Positions 4,094 through 7,687 of a stretch of DNA of 7,687 bases are shown here, in pieces. Within the stretch, counting starts at the first letter, position 1; every line of letters begins with the position of its first letter. Origin of the DNA: Streptococcus sp. GTDB lineage: Bacteria > Bacillota > Bacilli > Lactobacillales > Aerococcaceae. The notes under the pieces are model-generated. The model had not been told where the DNA came from. It was given only the letters and a program-made list of their open reading frames with translations, and did no database searches. Location: NCBI GenBank assembly GCA_015264885.1, contig JABZYY010000054.1, positions 1 to 7,687 of the forward strand. Reading direction: 5' to 3'. Position numbers and translations under genes: made by a program.

Positions 4094-5611
4094 CTACTTA
4101 ATATATCCTTGGCTTTGTAGGAACTCGCGAGCAACTGTTTCAGCGGACTTGCCTTCTACTCCCACTTCATAGTTCATGCGACTCATCTGTTCCGCCGTAA
4201 TCTTTCCAGCTAAAACATTCAACACACCTTCCAATTCCGGATGTTGTTTCAACAACGCCTCCTTCATTAATGGTGCGCCTTGGTACGGTGGGAATAATTG
4301 TCTGTCGTCTTCCAACACCACTAAGTCATAGCGCGTGATTTCTGCGTCCGTAGAATACGCGTCGGTGATTTGAATGTCCCCCGATTGAATCGCTTGGTAA
4401 CGCAAGCTTGGTTCCATTGTTGCGACGTTTAAGTTTAATCCGTACACCTTTTGAAGTCCACGGTTTCCGTCTTCACGGTCGTTGAACTCCAGCGTGAATC
4501 CGGCTTTCAATTGCCCTTCGACTTTCTTCAAGTCAGAAATCGTCTTGAGTCCGTATTTTTCGGCGATGGCTCTTGGGACTGCAACGGCATACGTATTTTG
4601 ATACTCCATCGGCTTCAAGAACGCTAATCCGTCTTGTTTTAAGATACCTTCTTTGGCCATTTCGTACACTTCTTGTGGGTCATGCGACACTTTTGGCGCT
4701 GGCTTCAACAAGCTCTCCGTAATCGTTCCTGTGAATTCTGGGTAAATGTCGATGTCCCCATTTTTCAAGGCTTCATATAGGAAGCTCGTCTTCCCGAAGT
4801 TCGGCTTCACTTCTACTTTTAACTCTGTTTTTTCTTCAATCAAAAGCTTATACATATTCGCTAAAATTTCTGGCTCGGGTCCTAATTTACCGGCAATAAT
4901 CAGTGTTTGTTGGCCCATCGAAGGCATCATCCCAGAAACAAAAGACGCACCAAGTCCCGCAAATAGGACGATAAAGGTTGCGAAAATCGTTTTTAATTTC
5001 GCATGTTCCATCCATTTCAACAATGTACTAAACGCAATCGCCAGAAGCGCTGAAGAGATAGCCCCAATTAAAATCAAGCTGGCATTGTTACGGTCAATCC
5101 CAAGAAGGATGAACGAGCCAAGTCCCCCTGCCCCAATTAACGCTGCAAGAGTGGCTGTCCCGATAATGAAGACTGCAGAGGTGCGTACCCCTGACATGAT
5201 AACAGGCATCGCGATTGGAATCTCAAACTTCTTCAGGCGTTCCCACTTCGTCATCCCAAAGGCAATGGCGGCCTCTTCTAAGCTTGGGTCAATTCCTTCA
5301 AGCCCCGTAATCGTATTTTGTAAAATCGGGAATAACGCGTAAATCACAAGTGTTGTGAGTGCTGGTATCGTCCCAATCCCCATAAATGGGATAAAAAGAC
5401 CTAATAGCGCCAAGGACGGAATCGTTTGGAAGATTCCTGCCAGTTGAAGGACAAATGCCGCAGAGCGCTTGTACGAGCTTAAAACAACCGCTAATGGAAC
5501 GGCCACCACAATCGAAATCAGTAAGGCTAAGAGCGAGAGTTGTAAATGTTGCCCTAATGCTACTGTCCAGTCGCTAAAACGCTCTTGGAAGGTCGTTACG
5601 AGATTATGCAT
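4094..5611 (-). CDS. egtU: Fused ABC permease and substrate-binding protein, EgtU/OpuCB-OpuCC type
   Basis: A 505-residue importer subunit joining membrane channel and ligand-binding domain. Residues 20-200 hold about five to six hydrophobic segments of a binding-protein-dependent permease, including the EAA loop (112-135, [15 protein letters not shown]) that docks on the ATPase. After a further membrane segment (207-228) comes the binding domain (236-505), displayed outside the cell, with [24 protein letters not shown] and TDAYSTD motifs typical of the OpuCC/ProX glycine betaine-choline-carnitine family. The fusion is as in pneumococcal EgtU (formerly ProWX), shown to bind ergothioneine; from memory the likeness is close, but ligand residues were not checked. 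The ATG at 5611 is chosen because it overlaps the ATPase stop by 8 bases and AAAGGAGG precedes it; an in-frame TTG upstream (5644) lies inside the ATPase gene. The overlap suggests translational coupling. Osmolyte uptake remains the alternative role. Confidence 0.85.
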   Translation of the reverse strand: MHNLVTTFQERFSDWTVALGQHLQLSLLALLISIVVAVPLAVVLSSYKRSAAFVLQLAGIFQTIPSLALLGLFIPFMGIGTIPALTTLVIYALFPILQNTITGLEGIDPSLEEAAIAFGMTKWERLKKFEIPIAMPVIMSGVRTSAVFIIGTATLAALIGAGGLGSFILLGIDRNNASLILIGAISSALLAIAFSTLLKWMEHAKLKTIFATFIVLFAGLGASFVSGMMPSMGQQTLIIAGKLGPEPEILANMYKLLIEEKTELKVEVKPNFGKTSFLYEALKNGDIDIYPEFTGTITESLLKPAPKVSHDPQEVYEMAKEGILKQDGLAFLKPMEYQNTYAVAVPRAIAEKYGLKTISDLKKVEGQLKAGFTLEFNDREDGNRGLQKVYGLNLNVATMEPSLRYQAIQSGDIQITDAYSTDAEITRYDLVVLEDDRQLFPPYQGAPLMKEALLKQHPELEGVLNVLAGKITAEQMSRMNYEVGVEGKSAETVAREFLQSQGYIK

Positions 5612-6335
5612 GAACGGCACCTCCTTTGAACAATTCTGCGACAAATTCCGTTGCAGGATGCTCTAGAATTTCTTCAGGTGGTGCAACTTGTTGAATTGCT
5701 CCATCTTTTAAAACCGCAATACGGTCAGCCAACTTCAACGCTTCATCCGTATCATGTGTGACGAAAATCGTCGTCATCTTAAACTCCCGGTGCAATGCCT
5801 TCGTGAGTTCTTGAAGTTGCTTACGAGAGATGGCATCTAAGGCCGAGAATGGTTCGTCCATGAGAAGCGTCATCGGTTCTGCAATCATCGCTCTGACAAT
5901 CCCTACCCGTTGTTGTTCCCCACCAGAGAGTTCGCTTGGAAGGCGATTGGCGTAATCGTCTGCAGGAAGGCCTACCTTGTCAAGTAGTTCCTTTGTTTTT
6001 GCAGCGATTTGCTCCTTCTTCCACCCTTTCATTTCAGGGATGAGCGCGATGTTTTCCGCCACTGTTAAGTTCGGGAACAACGCGATTTGTTGAAGAACAT
6101 AGCCCGTCTCTAAGCGTAATTTTCGTTGGTCATGTTCTTTGATTCGTTTTTCATTTAAATAAATATTTCCATCAGTCGGTTCAATCAACTGATTAATCAT
6201 CTTTAACATGGTTGTTTTCCCTGAACCGGATGGCCCCACTAACACCATAAATTCGCCGTCGTTAATGCTTAAGTTCACGTCTTTTAAAACGAGCTTTTCA
6301 TCATAACGCAAGGCGACGTTTTTATATTCAATCAT
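5604..6335 (-). CDS. egtV: ABC transporter ATPase without CBS domains, EgtV/OpuCA type
   Basis: A 243-residue cytoplasmic ATPase that powers the fused permease encoded next to it. All ATPase motifs are present: Walker [10 protein letters not shown] (34-42), Q-loop Gln82, signature LSGGEQQR (136-143), Walker B LLMDEP (157-162), D-loop SALD (164-167) and switch His194. The protein ends about 35 residues after the switch region. It therefore lacks the tandem CBS domains by which OpuCA/ProV osmoprotectant ATPases (about 380-400 residues) sense ionic strength. A CBS-less ATPase beside a fused permease-binding protein is the arrangement of pneumococcal EgtV. The ATG at 6335 follows GAAGGG and lies 12 bases after the stop of the GST gene; the 3' end overlaps the permease start, so the three genes form one operon. 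The general function is secure; the ergothioneine or thiol assignment is inference. Confidence 0.85.
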   Translation of the reverse strand: MIEYKNVALRYDEKLVLKDVNLSINDGEFMVLVGPSGSGKTTMLKMINQLIEPTDGNIYLNEKRIKEHDQRKLRLETGYVLQQIALFPNLTVAENIALIPEMKGWKKEQIAAKTKELLDKVGLPADDYANRLPSELSGGEQQRVGIVRAMIAEPMTLLMDEPFSALDAISRKQLQELTKALHREFKMTTIFVTHDTDEALKLADRIAVLKDGAIQQVAPPEEILEHPATEFVAELFKGGAVHA

Positions 6336-6347
6336 ACTAACCCTTCT

Positions 6348-7139
6348 TTATTTAATTAATTTATACTCCGCTTCTACTCCCTTTTGTACAGCGGGACGTT
6401 TTGCGATTCTGTCTGCCCATTCGTTTAAATGCTTGTAGCTTTGCGCATCAAGGAACTCTGCAGAATTTTGATACAAGTGTCCTTGAACGAGGCGTCCGTA
6501 CCATGACCAGATCGCGATATCAGCAATCGTATATTCGTCTCCTGCGATATATGGGCGTTTGGCTAACTCTTGGTCGAGTAAGTCTAATTGGCGTTTTGCT
6601 TCCATAGTGAAACGGTTAATGGCATACTCGATTTTCTCTGGTGCGTAGTTGAAGAAGTGTCCAAATCCGCCTCCTAAGAATGGTGCTGCTCCAGTTTGCC
6701 AAAAGAGCCAGTTTAAGACTTCTGTACGTTTAGCTGTGTCTTCTGGAAGGAATTTTCCAAATTTTTCTGCTAAATAAAGTAAGATATTCGCTGACTCGAA
6801 GACGCGAATCGGTTCATCCCCTGAGCGGTCTAAGAGTGCTGGAATCTTCGAGTTCGGATTAATCGCTACAAAGTCGCTACCGAATTGGTCCCCATCCATA
6901 ATTGAAATCTTGAATAAATCATAGGCTGCCTTGTCGACGCCTGCTTCGAGTAATTCCTCCAGCATAATCGTCACTTTAATACCGTTTGGTGTGCCAAGCG
7001 AATACACTTGTAAATCTGTTTCTCCGACAGGTAACTTTTGTTCAAAACGAGCTCCTGCTGTTGGACGGTTAATTCCTGAGAATTTCCCTTGGTTGCTATC
7101 GGCTGCGCTCCAAACGCGTGGTAATTGATATTCTGTCAT
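6348..7139 (-). CDS. yghU: YghU-type glutathione S-transferase / disulfide-bond oxidoreductase
   Basis: A 263-residue soluble GST homologue of the Nu-like class, whose E. coli members YghU and YfcG bind two glutathiones and reduce disulfides. The text follows E. coli YghU closely from memory: INRPTAG (23-29), YSLGTPNGIKVTIMLEELL (46-64), DGDQFGSDFVAINPNSKIPAL with the cis-Pro at 100, RVFES (112-116) contacting the glutathione gamma-Glu, then the helical domain with NWLFWQTGAAPFLGGGFGHF (143-162) and AGDEYTIADIAIW (199-211). The TPNG motif (50-53) sits where the catalytic residue lies in this class. It is shorter than YghU by about 25 residues at the C-terminus. The start is well supported: GGAGG lies 7 bases upstream of the ATG. 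It is first gene of the operon with the EgtV/EgtU-like transporter, suggesting that it handles the imported thiol or its disulfide. Many lactic bacteria import rather than make glutathione. Confidence 0.9.
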   Translation of the reverse strand: MTEYQLPRVWSAADSNQGKFSGINRPTAGARFEQKLPVGETDLQVYSLGTPNGIKVTIMLEELLEAGVDKAAYDLFKISIMDGDQFGSDFVAINPNSKIPALLDRSGDEPIRVFESANILLYLAEKFGKFLPEDTAKRTEVLNWLFWQTGAAPFLGGGFGHFFNYAPEKIEYAINRFTMEAKRQLDLLDQELAKRPYIAGDEYTIADIAIWSWYGRLVQGHLYQNSAEFLDAQSYKHLNEWADRIAKRPAVQKGVEAEYKLIK

Positions 7140-7169
7140 TTGGTTTCCTCCTTGAGTCTCTTTAGAATT

Positions 7170-7178
7170 ATTTTAGCA
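7170..7178 (-). promoter_or_regulatory. Extended -10 promoter of the yghU-transporter operon
   Basis: On the minus strand TGCTAAAAT (7178-7170) is an extended -10 (TG-N-TAAAAT), about 30 bases before the yghU ATG. The -35 region is poor, as is common for this class. The leader would be about 25 bases, just enough for the GGAGG ribosome site. It is the only convincing promoter upstream of the three-gene operon. Confidence 0.55.
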
Positions 7179-7203
7179 TGAGTCTTTACTTCTCTTTAAA
7201 ACA

Positions 7204-7231
7204 TCTGCTTACGAACACTTTCTCAAGCAGA
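7204..7231. repeat. Inverted repeat in the divergent yghU/csbD-like intergenic region
   Basis: TCTGCTT (7204-7210) and AAGCAGA (7225-7231) form a perfect 7-base inverted repeat with a 14-base spacer. It lies between the two divergent genes, about 25 bases upstream of the yghU -10 box. The arm centres are 21 bases apart, two helical turns, so it could be a dimeric repressor or activator site. No regulator gene is adjacent, and a chance match cannot be excluded. Confidence 0.35.
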
Positions 7232-7295
7232 AACTTTTGTAAATAAATTTAGTAGTGTTAGACTTATTAATATAAATAACAAAGGAGGTCTTCAA

Positions 7296-7490
7296 ATGTC
7301 ATTAGAAGATAAATTACAACAAGCATCAGGTGCTGCAAAAGAAGTTTTAGGTAAAGTTACTGGTGATAAAAGCACTGAAACAGAAGGTGCAGTAGAAAAA
7401 GGTTTAGGTAAAGCCAAAGAAGTTATCGAAAACGTTAAAGAAGGCGTTGAAGGCGCAGTAGAAGGAATTAAAAATTCTTTCAACAAATAA
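7296..7490 (+). CDS. CsbD-like small stress-associated protein
   Basis: A 64-residue, highly charged soluble protein lacking Cys, Trp, Pro and aromatic residues apart from one Phe. It has the CsbD family pattern: an N-terminal part around LQQASGAAKEVLGKVTGDKSTETEG, then repeated GxxKxxxE-type helical segments (KGLGKAKEVIENVKEGVEG). CsbD proteins are induced by general stress in bacilli; their molecular role is unknown. A very strong ribosome site (AAAGGAGG, 7281-7288) lies 7 bases before the ATG and the codon choice is that of an abundant protein. No clear SigmaA -35/-10 pair could be chosen in 7235-7280, and no SigmaB-type promoter (GTTT...GGGTAT) is seen. It is transcribed divergently from yghU and has its own terminator. 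Confidence 0.85.
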   Translation: MSLEDKLQQASGAAKEVLGKVTGDKSTETEGAVEKGLGKAKEVIENVKEGVEGAVEGIKNSFNK

Positions 7491-7505
7491 TAGAGCCTAA
7501 CAAAT

Positions 7506-7540
7506 AAGAGCCGCTACAAAATGTAGTGGCTCTTTTTCTT
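7506..7540 (+). terminator. Rho-independent terminator of the csbD-like gene (possibly bidirectional)
   Basis: A 13-base stem (AAGAGCCGCTACA at 7506-7518 with TGTAGTGGCTCTT at 7522-7534, one G-T wobble) has a 3-base loop and runs into TTTTTCTTT. It also lies 3' of the converging gene that ends at 7540, so it probably serves both; on the minus strand the stem is followed by ATTTG only, which makes it weaker in that direction. Confidence 0.85.
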
Positions 7541-7687
7541 TATAAAATATACTCTGCCAGTAAGCGTTCGAACTCGCGAATATCGATTCCGCGTTTCAAT
7601 TCAATTTTAATGTGGCCAGCTCTGGTCCATAATTCCACTTCTGCCGTGTAATCAAGGATGCCTGCATTTTCGGTAGACCACATATTC
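7540..7687 (-). CDS. Unrecognised small protein or C-terminal end of a gene (partial)
   Basis: An open frame enters from the right edge and ends at a TAA at 7542-7540. An ATG at 7683 would give 47 residues, but only four bases upstream are visible, so this could be an internal Met of a longer protein. The text reads WSTENAGILDYTAEVELWTR, then GHIKIELKRGIDIREFERLLAEYIL. This suggests two beta strands followed by an amphipathic helix, a compact domain rather than disordered tail. GC content is higher than in the sortase region and similar to the transporter operon. No family is recognised and no function is proposed. It converges with the csbD-like gene and shares its terminator. Confidence 0.6.
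   Translation of the reverse strand, partial: NMWSTENAGILDYTAEVELWTRAGHIKIELKRGIDIREFERLLAEYIL

Noticed and set aside
3952..4134. Minus-strand open frame of 60 codons across the inverted-repeat structure and the end of the permease gene
   Set aside because: It overlaps the permease C-terminus in another frame, has no ribosome site, and its sequence is explained by the inverted repeats.
4746..5342. Plus-strand open frame of 198 codons opposite the permease gene
   Set aside because: It is antisense to a gene with clear motifs throughout, and no ribosome site or recognisable domain is seen.
4094..6335. Plain OpuC osmoprotectant transporter
   Set aside because: Not excluded, but the lack of CBS domains, the fused permease-binding protein and the GST neighbour fit EgtUV better.

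Overview
The window looks like chromosomal accessory DNA of an AT-rich, Gram-positive member of the Lactobacillales (oral streptococcus- or Granulicatella-like). The basis is strong AGGAGG ribosome sites, SigmaA promoters with extended -10 boxes, a lipoprotein lipobox, a sortase, U-tract terminators, and IS3/IS30 remnants of the kind common in streptococci. The species is an inference; no rRNA or tRNA gene is present.

Layout. 1-118: left end of an IS3-family element lying mostly outside the window, with the first codons of its orfA on the minus strand and a hairpin over its ribosome site. 230-1285 (+): a lipoprotein with a Thr-rich stalk, a calcium-loop-like motif and a possible DUF6287-like C-terminal part. 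1286-1479: back-to-back terminators. 3052-1480 (minus): a two-gene surface module, a secreted helical protein ending in LPKTHAVK followed, after an intervening terminator, by a class B sortase. 3165-3770: a mosaic of two dead insertion sequences, in which the 5' part of an IS30-family transposase is fused in frame to the last codons of an IS3-family transposase. 3771-4093: no gene, but a 205-bp nested inverted-repeat structure at 3883-4087. 7139-4094 (minus): a compact operon of a YghU-type glutathione S-transferase, an OpuCA/ProV-type ATPase without CBS domains, and a fused permease/substrate-binding protein. 7296-7490 (+): a divergent CsbD-like small protein. 7540-7687 (minus): the 3' end, or the whole, of an unrecognised small gene.

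How the parts work together. The sortase and the LPKTHAVK protein look like a dedicated enzyme-substrate pair. The substrate has a strong promoter and a 5' mRNA hairpin, while the sortase sits behind a terminator and would be made in smaller amounts by read-through or from its own start. The substrate has no hydrophobic segment or charged tail after its sorting motif, so membrane retention before anchoring must work differently from LPXTG proteins. The transporter operon most resembles the pneumococcal EgtUV (formerly ProV/ProWX) ergothioneine importer as I remember it. The co-transcribed GST homologue makes a low-molecular-weight-thiol role more likely than osmoprotection. IS fragments on both sides of the lipoprotein/sortase block suggest that this block has been moved or rearranged.
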